Position numbers and translations under genes: made by a program. Positions 45,766 through 56,889 of a stretch of 64,000 nucleotides of DNA are shown here, piece by piece; within the stretch, counting starts at the first letter, position 1, and every line of letters starts with the position of its first letter. Origin of the DNA: Monoplex corrugatus. Its lineage: Eukaryota > Mollusca > Gastropoda > Littorinimorpha > Ranellidae. Below the pieces are notes generated by a model. It was not told where the DNA came from, searched no databases, and saw only the letters and a program-made list of their open reading frames with translations. The DNA is taken from NCBI GenBank assembly GCA_030674185.1, contig CM060311.1, positions 101,143,013 through 101,207,012 on the forward strand. The letters run 5' to 3'.

Positions 45766-46082
45766 AGACAGACAGATAGGCAGACAAGCAGATAAGCAAA
45801 CAAAAATATAGGCTATTGGCTTCCCCTCTAGTCTGAAGACCATATGCAGATGCCCAGCGTTCTGCTACAACCAAAGATAATCACATCTATACAAGATAAA
45901 GGCCCGTATATGATGTAATAATCCTCTATGGGATGCAGGTGGCAGCGAAGGCAGAACACTGATTACACTGATCGCAGTAGCCTACCAAGCGACAAGCGTA
46001 GATCAGTGTCAGAATGTGCTGCCATGATTGCAAGCAAGCAAGCAAACATACGAACAAACCAACAAATAAATCATGACGTTAC

Positions 46083-46149
46083 CTTCAAAGTCGCCGGTGT
46101 CTGCCACAACAGTGGTCACTTCCTTCAGCTGATCCAAAACGGACGCCAT
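46083..46149 (-). CDS. TALDO1: Transaldolase alternative first coding exon 1b
   Basis: Reading the minus strand from the ATG at 46149-46147 gives 22 codons plus one base, beginning MASVLDQLK and ending VVADTGDFE, followed by a GTAACG splice donor (46082 downward). The motif VVADTGDF is the conserved transaldolase N-terminus; its first Asp aligns with the catalytic Asp17 of E. coli TalB and is also residue 17 here. The exon ends in phase 1, exactly as exon 1a does, so it can join exon 2 to give DFE-A-MKKFKP. The frame stays open upstream to a Met at 46347, but that stretch has no family similarity, so the inner ATG is preferred. A TTGTAG just upstream could be an acceptor for a non-coding leader exon. 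It may be an alternative-promoter exon or a relic of a partial gene duplication. Confidence 0.85.
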
Positions 46150-46960
46150 TTCAGACACTGCACTACAATAATCTACAACAAAACAGTTCGGCAAAATTAA
46201 TGTGACCAACCGGTCGCTTATTGTGAACAGAATGGACGATCCCGTGTGGCTGCAGACGCTGGGTGAAAGTGAACTGTTGAAAGCGACAGGCGTTAACTGT
46301 CTGTCTCGTGTATTTTGGCTGAGATAGCGTGACTCAGCAACAGACAAAACTGATTGCTAAATGCTGACGACGACACTGACACTGAGCTGGCAAATGAGCA
46401 ATGTCAGCCCTACTTTGCTGAACAAACTGTTCTTGGCAAGCCGACTGGTTCGTCGTGCATTAATCTGAGCAGCGCGCGCGTGTGTCGTGCATGTATGTGT
46501 GTGTGTGTGTGGCGTGCATTAGGTGTCAGGTCAATAAGGGTCGTATCAAAAGAATAACTGTAGTAACGTGCGCAACTTCTACATCTTCACGTCAGTGGCC
46601 ATATGGTCATTTCCTATTTATCTCCACATCTCTGGTCTCTGTCCTTTGCAGCCACCTGGGAGTAGTTTTCTTTCTGTCTTTCTTTCTTTCTTTCTCTCCC
46701 CCACCCCCTCCGTCCCCCTGGTGGACTGAAGGCAGATGAAGGCGATGTGTTGAACGTGCATGCTGTGTGGAGCTGGGTTTCTATGACGTGGTTGTGCAGG
46801 ACGTTCGCGCAGTCCATTTGTACTGGACAGTGGAATAAAAACTCTGGACAGGCACCAACTGACGAAGCAATCAACAGTATCAGTTCACAAAAGCTTACGT
46901 AGACTTAACCCGCAGCCTGTCCATCAGCATATTCATTGTCAACGATGCTGACAAAGCAAA
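46150..46960 (-). other. Region upstream of exon 1b, candidate promoter side
   Basis: This is 5' of exon 1b in gene orientation. It has several CG dinucleotides around 46150-46480, a TG run (46495-46512) and a TTTC run (46676-46699). No TATA box or initiator can be assigned from sequence alone. Confidence 0.3.
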
Positions 46961-46963
46961 AAC

Positions 46964-47044
46964 TTAATCCTTTGACTCCTTTACCCTATCCACCAGATTC
47001 CTGCAGTTGATAAATACAGTGCGGGAGTCAAAGGGTTAATTAAG
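46964..47044. mobile_element. Small palindrome-ended dispersed element, copy 2
   Basis: TTAATCCTTTGACTCC (46964-46979) is matched by GGAGTCAAAGGGTTAA (47024-47039) with one mismatch around a 44-bp loop that includes TTACCCTATC and TTCCTGCAG. The preceding TGACAAAGCAAAAAC is also shared with copy 1. Confidence 0.6.
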
Positions 47045-47407
47045 CTGACCATCCCGGAACAATGTAGTGTGAAGGGAAACGCCCACACGGTGGCAGGTGA
47101 AGAGAGTAAGACAAATAGACACTATCTATACTGACCACGGGAAGATCTGAGGGCCTGAGACACCTAAAATCATACCACTCACGATCAGAGTTCGGGTCAT
47201 CATACCACTGATCATTTTACTCAAAATGGAATAGTTAGAGGAAATGGTCGAAAATCCATCCGTCATGAAAGGCATCATAAGAGCTAACATCAATCAAACA
47301 TTGTTTACTGTTTCTAAAATAATACTGTGCAGACATCTGCACCATTGAATATAAACTTTCTGGGCTTTCCCTGAATCAAAGATCAAAGAAATTTTTTTTA
47401 AATAAAG

Positions 47408-49535
47408 AAAAATGGAGGGAAGGAGAAGAAATACAAAATGGAGGGAAGGAGAACAAATACAAAATGGAGGGAAGGAGAAGAAATACAAAATGGAGGGAAG
47501 GAGAAGAAATACAAAATGGAGGGAAGGAGAAGAAATACAAAATGGAGGGAAGGAGAAGAAATACAAAATGGAGGGAAGGAGAACAAATACAAAATGGAGG
47601 GAAGGAGAAGAAATACAAAATGGAGGGAAGGAGAAGAAATACAAAATGGAGGGAAGGAGAACAAATACAAAATGGAGGGAAGGAGAACAAATACAAAATG
47701 GGGGGAAGGAGAAGAAGTACAAAATGGAGGGAAGGAGAATAAATACAAAATGGAGGGAAGGAGAAGAAATACAAAATGGAGGGAAGGAGAAGAAGTACAA
47801 AATGGAGGGAAGGAGAACAAATACAAAATGGAGGGAAGGAGAAGAAGTACAAAATGGAGGGAAGGAGAAGAAATACAAAATAGAGGGAAGGAGAAGAAAT
47901 ACAAAATGGAGGGAAGGAGAATAAATACAAAATGGAGGGAAGGAGAAGAAATACAAAATGGAGGGAAGGAGAAGAAGTACAAAATGGAGGGAAGGACAAG
48001 AAATACAAAATGGAGGGAAGGAGAAGAAGTACAAAATAGAGGGAAGGAGAATAAATACAAAATGGAGGGAAGGAGAAGAAATACAAAATGGAGGGAAGGA
48101 GAATAACTACAAAATGGAGGGAAGGAGAATAAATACAAAATGGAGGGAAGGAGAAGAAGTACAAAATGGAGGGAAGGAGAATAAATACAAAATGGAGGGA
48201 AGGAGAAGAAGTACAAAATGGAGGGAAGGAGAATAAATACAAAATGGAGGGAAGGAGAAGAAGTACAAAATGGAGGGAAGGAGAAGAAGTACAAAATGGA
48301 GGGAAGGAGAATAAAGAAAAATGGAGGGAAGGAGAATAAATACAAAATGGAGGGAAGGAGAATAAATACAAAATGGAGGGAAGGAGAAGAAATACAAAAT
48401 GGAGGGAAGGAGAAGAAGTACAAAATAGAGGGAAGGAGAATAACTACAAAATGGAGGGAAGGAGAATAGCTACAAAATAGAGGGAAGGAGAAGAAATACA
48501 AAATGGAGGGAAGGAGAAGAAGTACAAAATGGAGGGAAGGAGAACAAATACAAAATGGAAGGAAGGAGAATAAATACAAAATGGAGGGAAGGAGAATAAA
48601 TACAAAATGGAGGGAAGGAGAATAACTACAAAATGGAGGGAAGGAGAATAAATACAAAATAGAGGGAAGGAGAATAAATACAAAATGGAGGGAAGGAGAA
48701 TAACTACAAAATAGAGGGAAGGAGAAGAAGTACAAAATAGAGGGAAGGAGAAGAAGTACAAAATGGAGGGAAGGAGAAGAAGTACAAAATGGAGGGAAGG
48801 AGAAGAAGTACAAAATAGAGGGAAGGAGAAGAAGTACAAAATGGAGGGAAGGAGAAGAAATACAAAATAGAGGGAAGGAGAATAAATACAAAATGGAGGG
48901 AAGGAGAAAAATACAAAATGGAGGGAAGGAGAGAGAAATACAAAATGGAGGGAAGGAGAATAACTACAAAATAGAGGGAAGGAGAATAAATACAAAATGG
49001 AGGGAAGGAGAAGAAGTACAAAATAGAGGGAAGGAGAACAAATACAAAATGGAGGGAAGGAGAAGTACAAAATGGAGGGAAGGAGAATAACTACAAAATG
49101 GAGGGAAGGAGAATAAATACAAAATGGAGGGAAGGAGAAGAAGTACAAAATAGAGGGAAGGAGAATAAATACAAAATGGAGGGAAGGAGAAGAAGTACAA
49201 AATGGAGGGAAGGAGAATAAATACAAAATGGAGGGAAGGAGAAGAAGTACAAAATGGAGGGAAGGAGAAGAAGTACAAAATGGAGGGAAGGAGAATAAAG
49301 AAAAATGGAGGGAAGGAGAATAAATACAAAATGGAGGGAAGGAGAATAACTACAAAATGGAGGGAAGGAGAATAAATACAAAATGGAGGGAAGGAGAACA
49401 AATACAAAATGGAGGGAAGGAGAACAAATACAAAATGGAGGGAAGGAGAATAAATACAAAATGGAGGGAAGGAGAATAATTACAAAATGGAGGGAAGGAG
49501 AATAAGTACAAAATGGAGGGAAGGAGAATAAGTAT
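47408..49535. repeat. 26-bp polypurine minisatellite
   Basis: About 82 copies of CAAAATGGAGGGAAGGAGAA plus GAAATA, where the last triplets vary (GAAATA, CAAATA, TAAATA, GAAGTA, TAACTA). The plus strand is almost pure purine over long stretches. The minus strand has no stop codon in any register of the unit, which produces open frames of up to about 500 codons without any gene-like feature. Confidence 0.97.
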
Positions 49536-49569
49536 GAAAAGAGAAACTACCAGACATTACTTGTCTGTG

Positions 49570-50142
<573 letters not shown>

Positions 50143-50324
50143 AGCAGAGGATCATTGTGGGCTAAGCACAGACGTTCTAAAAACTGTTATTTACAACATC
50201 TTTGGGGCGAAGGGAATAAAGTTGATCAGAAAGCGAGAAACGTGTTTATATGTTGGGTTGCCTGTAAAGTCTGGTCTGCTACACTAATAGGTTTCTGTAG
50301 TCATACTTTGTTTTTCTTCTTTAA

Positions 50325-50460
50325 TTCATGGACTCCCTCACCCTATACATCAGCTTCCTGCGTTATCAGCCAGGACAGAAAAGCACAAACTTAATCCTTT
50401 CACTGCTTCACTCTTCCTGCAGGAAGCTGGTCGAAAGTGTGAAGAAGTGAAAAGATTACA
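50325..50460. mobile_element. Small palindrome-ended dispersed element, copy 3
   Basis: GGACTCCCTCACCCTATACA matches copy 1. Within it, TTAATCCTTTCACTGCTTCAC (50391-50411) and GTGAAGAAGTGAAAAGATTA (50439-50458) form an imperfect hairpin. Confidence 0.5.
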
Positions 50461-50631
50461 TTCCAGGACACACAGAAAATCCATGCTAAACACAACCTCA
50501 AAAGCTTGCCAGCGCTTTGTGCCTTAGCAAAGAGAGAAAGCCAATGGTTTGAGTCAGCACATATGGATCTTGTTTGAGCACGGAGACGCCGCCTTGAGAA
50601 ACTGACAACTCGCAATGGCGTACGTATGTGC

Positions 50632-50866
50632 GTACGTATGTATGTATGTATGTATGTATGTATACGCTTAGATTTATGTATGTATGTATGTGTGCATGTA
50701 TACGCTCAGCTTAGATTTATGTATGTAAGTATGTAAGCATGTATGTATGCATGTATGCGCTCATATGTATGTAGGTATGTATGCATGTATACGCTCAGCG
50801 CTTAGATTTGATTTTGTCAAGATTTTGCGCTATATAAATAAAATATATTATTATTATTATTATTAA
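50632..50866 (+). mobile_element. L2-like 3' tail with GTAT repeat
   Basis: A GTAT-rich microsatellite (50632-50795) is followed by AGCGCTTAGATTTGATTTTG and TTTTGCGCTATATAAATAAA, then ATT repeats: the same tail as at 3252-4566. Only the tail is present, and the upstream microsatellite differs (GTAT here, TG there). Confidence 0.8.
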
Positions 50867-51246
50867 TGGCTGGCTGGATGTCCATTTGTAGTGGATTTTT
50901 TTTTCTTTTTTTTTTTTTTTCTTTTTATTAACTTCTTCGGACATTAGCAGATGGAGAGATGCATTTCACTACATGTAGCCTAAGTTGTTTAAGTAAGACA
51001 GTGACACTAGCATAAGCTATATATAGAACCCATATGCTAGGTAGGATTAAAACCTTGCTAGCGTGTGGGGTTTATATGCAGGCTTCAATGATAGCTTATG
51101 CCATGGTCATTTTAGACCTCAGTTGTCCATCACTCCGACTCGTCCTGTCTGCGATGTCAGAGCATTTTCAAGAAACTTAACACTGAAATGTGTGTCCACT
51201 GTTTCATGGTGTGGCCAGCCTACAGCCTCCTGTCTTTTCTTCAGTC

Positions 51247-51378
51247 TGACTCTCTCTCTCTCTCTATCTCTCTATCTCTCTCTATCTCTCTATCGCTCTC
51301 TATCTCTATCTTTCTCTCTCTCTCTCTCTATCTCTATCTATCTCTATCTATCTCTCTCTATCTCTCTCTTTCTCTCTA
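51247..51378. repeat. (TC)n/(CTAT)n microsatellite
   Basis: CT and CTAT runs directly upstream of the retroelement fragment, in its frame, so a single open frame runs through both. Confidence 0.95.
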
Positions 51379-51380
51379 CA

Positions 51381-52540
51381 AAAGGTGGATATTTAGGTGC
51401 AAGAGAACGATGGGTGTATGATGGTGCGGTAATGCCTGTTGTAAATATTTACAAGTATTTGGGAATTTTTTTCACTACGCGATTGAGTTATGTTGTTGCT
51501 TGCAAGGATCTTGCCAGTAGAGCTAAAAATGCATTGTTATGGATTATGAAGAAACTGTACAGTCTTAATAATAATTCTTTGGAACTGTTTGTTAAGCTTT
51601 TTGATTCCCAGATCCAACCAATTATGCAATATGGCTCCGAAATTTGGGGGCTAGAGAAAGCTGTTGTTCATTGTGAATCAGTTAATTTGTTTGCCCTTAA
51701 AAAGTTTTTGGGAGTAGATAGGAGAACGCCTAATGATTTTGTGTATGGCGAAACTAATCGTTACCCTGTATATGTGAATTCTGCTGTTAATTGTATCCGA
51801 TATTGGCTCAGATTATTACATATGGATAAATTTAGGATACCATGGAAAGCATATAAAATGCTGTATGATCTAGATGCCAATGGTAAGAAAAACTGGGTAT
51901 CGAATGTACGTTTGTGTTTGTACAAATATGGATTTGGATATGTGTGGTTATATCAGGGAGTCGGTTGTGTGAATGGCTTTATTCGTATTTTTCGTCAACG
52001 CTTGATAGACTGTAGATGGCAGGACTGGAATTATCATATTAACAACAGCGAAAGATTTAATTTATACAGAACATATAGTAGTGTATCTGAAATAAAACTG
52101 TATTTGCAGCTAAATTTAGAACATGTGAAGTATATTACAACAAGATTTAGGTTTGGTGTATCTGATTTGGCTGTACATCGATATAGATATAAAGTATTAA
52201 ATGATAATGATTTATTATGTCCATTATGCAAATAATCTAAAGAAGACGAAGTACACTTTGTCTTTTGTTGTAAAGCACTTACAAATTTTAGGGAAAAGTT
52301 TATTCAGCCTAAGTATTATAGACAGCCTTGTCTGTTTAAACTGTGCTTGTTGTTGTCAGCAAATTTTCTGTGTTCTTATATAAAGCTATGAAATTTAGAG
52401 AAAATGCTGTCATAAGATGAGTTATGGATATGTATAATTCAAACCTTTTTGTGCATTATTTAGAAGGTATTGTATTGTTCACATACCCCTTCATAAGGGG
52501 CCAAGGCCTAATATGAATAAACTATCTGAAGTCTGAAGTC
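51381..52540 (+). mobile_element. Non-LTR retrotransposon, ORF2 C-terminal fragment
   Basis: From about 51381 the frame reads KGGYLGARERWVYDG, then VNIYKYLGIFFTTRLSYV, QPIMQYGSEIWGL, FALKKFLGV and so on, a typical post-RT domain of non-LTR elements. It ends in CPLCK, a TAA at 52233-52235, then SKEDEVHFVFCC in the same frame, a C-terminal zinc-knuckle interrupted by one stop (CAA to TAA would explain it), and a final stop near 52390. The 3' UTR ends GAATAAACTATCTGAAGTC before a CT microsatellite. The RT catalytic core is missing. Clade not certain. Confidence 0.78.
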
Positions 52541-52543
52541 TCT

Positions 52544-52598
<55 letters not shown>

Positions 52599-52628
52599 TG
52601 CATCTCTCTTTCTCTCTCTTTCTCTCCC

Positions 52629-52711
<83 letters not shown>
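52541..52711. repeat. (CT)n microsatellite
   Basis: Two CT runs separated by TTGCATCTC and TCTGTCTG stretches, beginning at the end of the retroelement. Confidence 0.96.
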
Positions 52712-52717
<6 letters not shown>

Positions 52718-52751
52718 GCCTGCTGAAGTTGTGGTGATTATAACCCTTAAG

Positions 52752-52935
52752 TCGTCAAATGGGATACAAGACAAGTTTCCCTTAGCACGTACCGCCTGGT
52801 GTAGATAAGTTTTCATATGGGAGACAAGACCAATTTCCCTTATCGTCTGATACAGACAGGTCTTCATATGGGAGACAAGACCAATTTCCTCTACTGCCTG
52901 GTGTAGATAGGTCTTCATATGGGAGACAAGACTAG
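52752..52935. repeat. 51-bp repeat, four copies
   Basis: TCATATGGGAGACAAGACCA occurs at 52813, 52864 and 52915 with a diverged copy at 52755. The sequence up to 53117 has no other feature. Confidence 0.88.
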
Positions 52936-53117
52936 TTCATCTCTGTAGGGGCGTATTCTTCTGCAGGTGCTGCATGGTAAGAGTCCTGTGGCGCCGGCTT
53001 CTGCTACCGCCGGTCTGTCTTCTGTTCCAATGTGACTGTGTCCTGTGAGCACTTCTGTTACCAGCTAAGGCTCCTGTGTTGTGGACAGTGTCTTTAGTAC
53101 CCAGCTGGTGGTGTTGA

Positions 53118-54775
53118 TGCTACAGCTGATAATGTTGGTGTGTACAGTAGGCCTGCCATAGTGTACGTCTATGGTGACATGCTACAGCTGATAATGTTGG
53201 TCTGTACAGTAGGCCTGCCGTAGTGTACACCTATGGTGACATGCTACAGCTGATAATGTTGGTCTGTACAGTACGTCTATGGTGACATGCTACAGCTGAT
53301 AATGTTGGTCTGTACAGTAGGCCTGCCGTAGTGTACACCTATGGTGACATGCTACAGCTGATAATGTTGGTCTGTACAGTACGTCTATGGTGACATGCTA
53401 CAGCTGATAATGTTGGTCTGTACAGTAGGCCTGCCGCAGTGTACGTCTATGGTGACATGCTACAGCTGATAATGTTGGTCTGTACAGTAGGCCTGCCGTA
53501 GTTAGGTCTATGGTGACATGCTAGAGCTGATAATGTTGGTCTGTACAATAGGCCTGCTGTAGTTACGTCTATGGTGACATGCTACATCTGATAATGTTGG
53601 TCTGTACAGTAGGCCTGCTGTAGTTACGTCTATGGTGACATGCTACAGCTGATAATGTTTGGTCTGTACAGTAGGCCTGCTGTAGTTACGTCTATGGTGA
53701 CATGCTACAGCTGATAATGTTGGTCTGTACAGTAGGCCTGCTGTAGTTACGTCTATGGTGACATGCTACAGCTGATAATGTTGGTCTGTACAGTAGGCCT
53801 GCTGTAGTGTACGTCTATGGTGACATGCTACAGCTGATAATGTTGGTCTGTACAGTAGGCCTGCTGTAGTTACGTCTATGGTGACATGCTACAGCTGATA
53901 ATGTTGGTCTGTACAGTAGGCCTGCCGTAGTTACGTCTATGGTGACATGCTACAGCTGATAATGTTGGTCTGTACAGTAGGCCTGCTGTAGTGTACGTCT
54001 ATGGTGACATGCTACAGCTGATAATGTTGGTCTGTACAGTAGGCCTGCTGTAGTTACGTCTATGGTGACATGCTACAGCTGATAATGTTGGTCTGTACAA
54101 TAGGCCTGCTGTAGTTACGTCTATGGTGACATGCTACAGCTGATAATGTTGGTCTGTACAGTAGGCCTGCCGTAGTTACGTCTATGGTGACATGCTACAG
54201 CTGATAATGTTGGTCTGTACAGTAGGCCTGCCGTAGTGTACGTCTATGGTGACATGCTACAGCTGATAATGTTGGTCTGTACAGTAGGCCTGCTGTAGTG
54301 TACGTCTATGGTGACATGCTACAGCTGATAATGTTGGTCTGTACAGTAGGCCTGCTGTAGTTACGTCTATGGTGACATGCTACAGCTGATAATGTTGGTC
54401 TGTACAATAGGCCTGCTGTAGTTACGTCTATGGTGACATGCTACAGCTGATAATGTTGGTCTGTACAGTAGGCCTGCCGTAGTTACGTCTATGGTGACAT
54501 GCTACAGCTGATAATGTTGGTCTGTACAGTAGGCCTGCCGTAGTGTACGTCTATGGTGACATGCTACAGCTGATAATGTTGGTCTGTACAGTAGGCCTGC
54601 TGTAGTGTACACCTATGGTGACATGCTACAGCTGATAATGTTGGTCTGTACAATAGGCCTGCCGTAGTGTACACCTATGGTGACATGCTACAGCTGATAA
54701 TGTTGGTCTGTACAATAGGCCTGCCGTAGTGTACACCTATGGTGACATGCTACAGCTGATAATGTTGGTCTGTAC
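53118..54775. repeat. About 60-bp minisatellite
   Basis: About 27 copies of ACGTCTATGGTGACATGCTA plus CAGCTGATAATGTTGGTCTG and a variable tail (TACAGTAGGCCTGCYGTAGT). Two early units are shortened by loss of the tail. Tail variants (GTTACG, GTGTACG, GTGTACACC) recur in runs, showing block duplication. Confidence 0.96.
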
Positions 54776-55192
54776 ATGTTTATTGTGCTTTTTCTAATTC
54801 ACCAAAGACTTGTGTTTCGACTACAAAGCAAGATTCAGTATCGTGTGTGCGTAACAACGCAGGTTTGTTTGTTTGTTTGTTTGTTTGTTTTGTTCTGTTT
54901 GTTTGTTTCAACGCTTTACGTACAAACAGAACGCAAATCACTCCACCTGATCAAAATCCGTTCTGAACTAGCCCCCTAACTGAACAGCGCGCCACACAAC
55001 ATTAAGTTAATTTCCACCCAACAGGCTTCGAACTCCTATTTGTCTCTCGTTTCTGTATAGGGGAGTGACGCAGCTGATACGCCGTGGAACGAGGCAGATA
55101 AAGTCAACTGGAGCCATATGTTACTGCAGAACATGCTTGGTCATAAGACCTATACCTCATGACTATTCAGTGCACAAGTGAAGTCTCAGTCT

Positions 55193-55256
55193 GTTTAGTG
55201 TACTGGTTAAATCACTTGCCTAGCACACGAAAAACACGGGTTCGAATCATACACCG
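55193..55256 (+). mobile_element. tRNA-like SINE head
   Basis: A-box-like TAGTGTACTGG (55196-55206) and B-box GGTTCGAATC (55239-55248) at tRNA spacing. No full cloverleaf; most likely a SINE head whose body has been replaced by the adjacent array. Confidence 0.55.
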
Positions 55257-56052
55257 GATCGATTAGCAATGACCGATTAGCAATGAACGATTAGCAGTGA
55301 TCGATTAGCAATGACCGATTAGCAATGAACGATTAGCAGTGATGGAGTAGCAGTGATCGATTAGCAATGACCGATTAGCAATGAACGATTAGCAGTGATC
55401 GACTAGCAGTGATCGATTAGCAGTGACCGATTAGCAGTGATCGAGTAGCAGTGACCGATTAGCAGTGATCGAGTAGCAGTGATCGAGTAGCAGTGATCGA
55501 TTAGCAGTGACCGATTAGCAGTGACTGATTAGCACTGATCGATTAGCAGTGACTGATTAGCAGTGATCGATTAGCAGTGATCGATTAGCAGTTATCGATT
55601 AGCAGTGATCGATTAATAGTGATCGATTAACAGTGGTCGAGTAGCAGTGATCGAGTAGCAGTGACCAATTAGCAGTGACCAATTAGCAGTGATCGAGTAG
55701 CAGTGATCGATTAACAGTGATTGATTAGCAGTGATCGAGTAGCAGTGATCGATTAACAGTGATCGATTAGCACTGATCGATTAGCACTGATCGATTAACA
55801 GTGATCGATTAGCAGTGATCGACTAGCAGTGACCGATTAGCAATGATCGAGTAGCAGTGACCGATTAGCAGCGACCGATTAGCAGTGATCGATTAGCAGT
55901 GACCGATTAGCAGTGATCGAGTAGCAGTGACCGATTAGCAGCGACCGATTAGCAGTGATCGATTAGCAGTGACCGATTAGCAGTGATCGATTAGCAGTGA
56001 TCGATTAGCAGTGACCGATTAGCAGTGATCGATTAGCACGACCGATAAGCAG
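55256..56052. repeat. 14-bp minisatellite rich in GATC
   Basis: About 57 copies of GATCGATTAGCAGT with variants GACCGATTAGCAGT and GATCGAGTAGCAGT. It begins directly after the SINE head (CACCGGATCGATTAGC). Confidence 0.95.
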
Positions 56053-56184
56053 TAATTTCCATTTCCCCAGCTACGTGCCCACCCTTTTGTACCCGAGTTT
56101 TGGTTATTGAGTGAATGCTTTGGTGATTGATGAGAGTGCACGTTTTGAGTTGAATTTTATTTCAAGAGTTGGTGTCTTATCAAT

Positions 56185-56335
56185 GTCATTATCATCATCA
56201 TCATCATTATTATTATTGTTATTATCATTGATATTATCATTAGTAGTAGTAGTGGTAGTAGCAATAGTAGTAGTAGTAGTAGCAACAACAGCAGCAGCAG
56301 CAGCAGCAGTAGCAGCAGCAGCAGTAGTAGTAGTA
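56185..56335. repeat. Trinucleotide microsatellites (ATC, TAT, AGT, GCA)
   Basis: Adjacent triplet runs that yield a low-complexity open frame. Not a gene. Confidence 0.93.
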
Positions 56336-56576
56336 TCGAACAGGGATTTTCTCCCCCTGTCGACTCGATCTTATTCAGCGCATGTCAAAGATTCCATGGC
56401 AACAAAACAGTTGTCTGACAAAATTCTGTTTTAGGAAATCCGCTTTCATTCCTCCTAAAATAGAAACGATGCATACAATTAAAGATGGCGCTGCGTTGTG
56501 GTGAGCAGCAAGAGTTTGACAGGGGCGATAATCAAATGGCTAGGACGTCAACTTTCCATCGGGGGGTCTTGGGTGT

Positions 56577-56635
56577 GAGAGAGAAAGAGAAAGAGAGAGA
56601 AGCAGACAGACATACAGACAGACAGGCAGACAGAG

Positions 56636-56692
<57 letters not shown>

Positions 56693-56731
56693 CAGACAGA
56701 GAAAAAGAGACAGAAAGAGAGAGAATCGAGA
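56577..56731. repeat. (GA)n microsatellite
   Basis: GA and CAGA runs. The neighbouring 56732-56889 has ATTCTCCTAGATTCTAGGAT palindromic sequence and nothing else recognised. Confidence 0.95.
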
Positions 56732-56889
56732 TCCAGGATTCTCCTAGATTCTAGGATTCTCCAGGGTAAAGCAGGATCTTTATTTAGCCCGGGGAATACC
56801 CGATTCCCTGACTGAACGCTCTGATTGGATGAACAAGTAAATCTCCACCTTCAAAGAGAGATCCCATCCTCCACAATCCCTGATTTTAC

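Larger units (their letters stand above)
5083..46149 (-). other. TALDO1: Transaldolase gene, visible span (3' end off window)
   Basis: Five minus-strand coding exons splice in phase into the N-terminal half of a transaldolase. This enzyme moves a dihydroxyacetone unit between sugar phosphates (sedoheptulose-7-phosphate and glyceraldehyde-3-phosphate to erythrose-4-phosphate and fructose-6-phosphate) in the non-oxidative pentose phosphate pathway, usually in the cytosol. Junction phases are 1 after either first exon and 2 after exons 2, 3 and 4. Intron sizes are about 8.0 kb (from 1a) or 16.6 kb (from 1b), 528 bp, and 23.5 kb. About 150 residues are present against roughly 335 for the family, so the remaining exons must lie beyond the left edge; nothing in 1-5082 resembles the C-terminal half. 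The introns are filled with minisatellites and transposon remains. Confidence 0.93.

Noticed and set aside
46009..46347. Longer start for exon 1b at a Met near 46347
   Set aside because: The added residues have no resemblance to transaldolase, and the conserved proteins start near the inner ATG.
47398..48891. Long FSFPPFC/LLLPSIL repeat protein on the minus strand
   Set aside because: All registers of the 26-bp unit are stop-free on this strand, so any such array gives long frames.
56518..56576. Another tRNA-like SINE head
   Set aside because: Only a vague A-box; no B-box at the expected distance.
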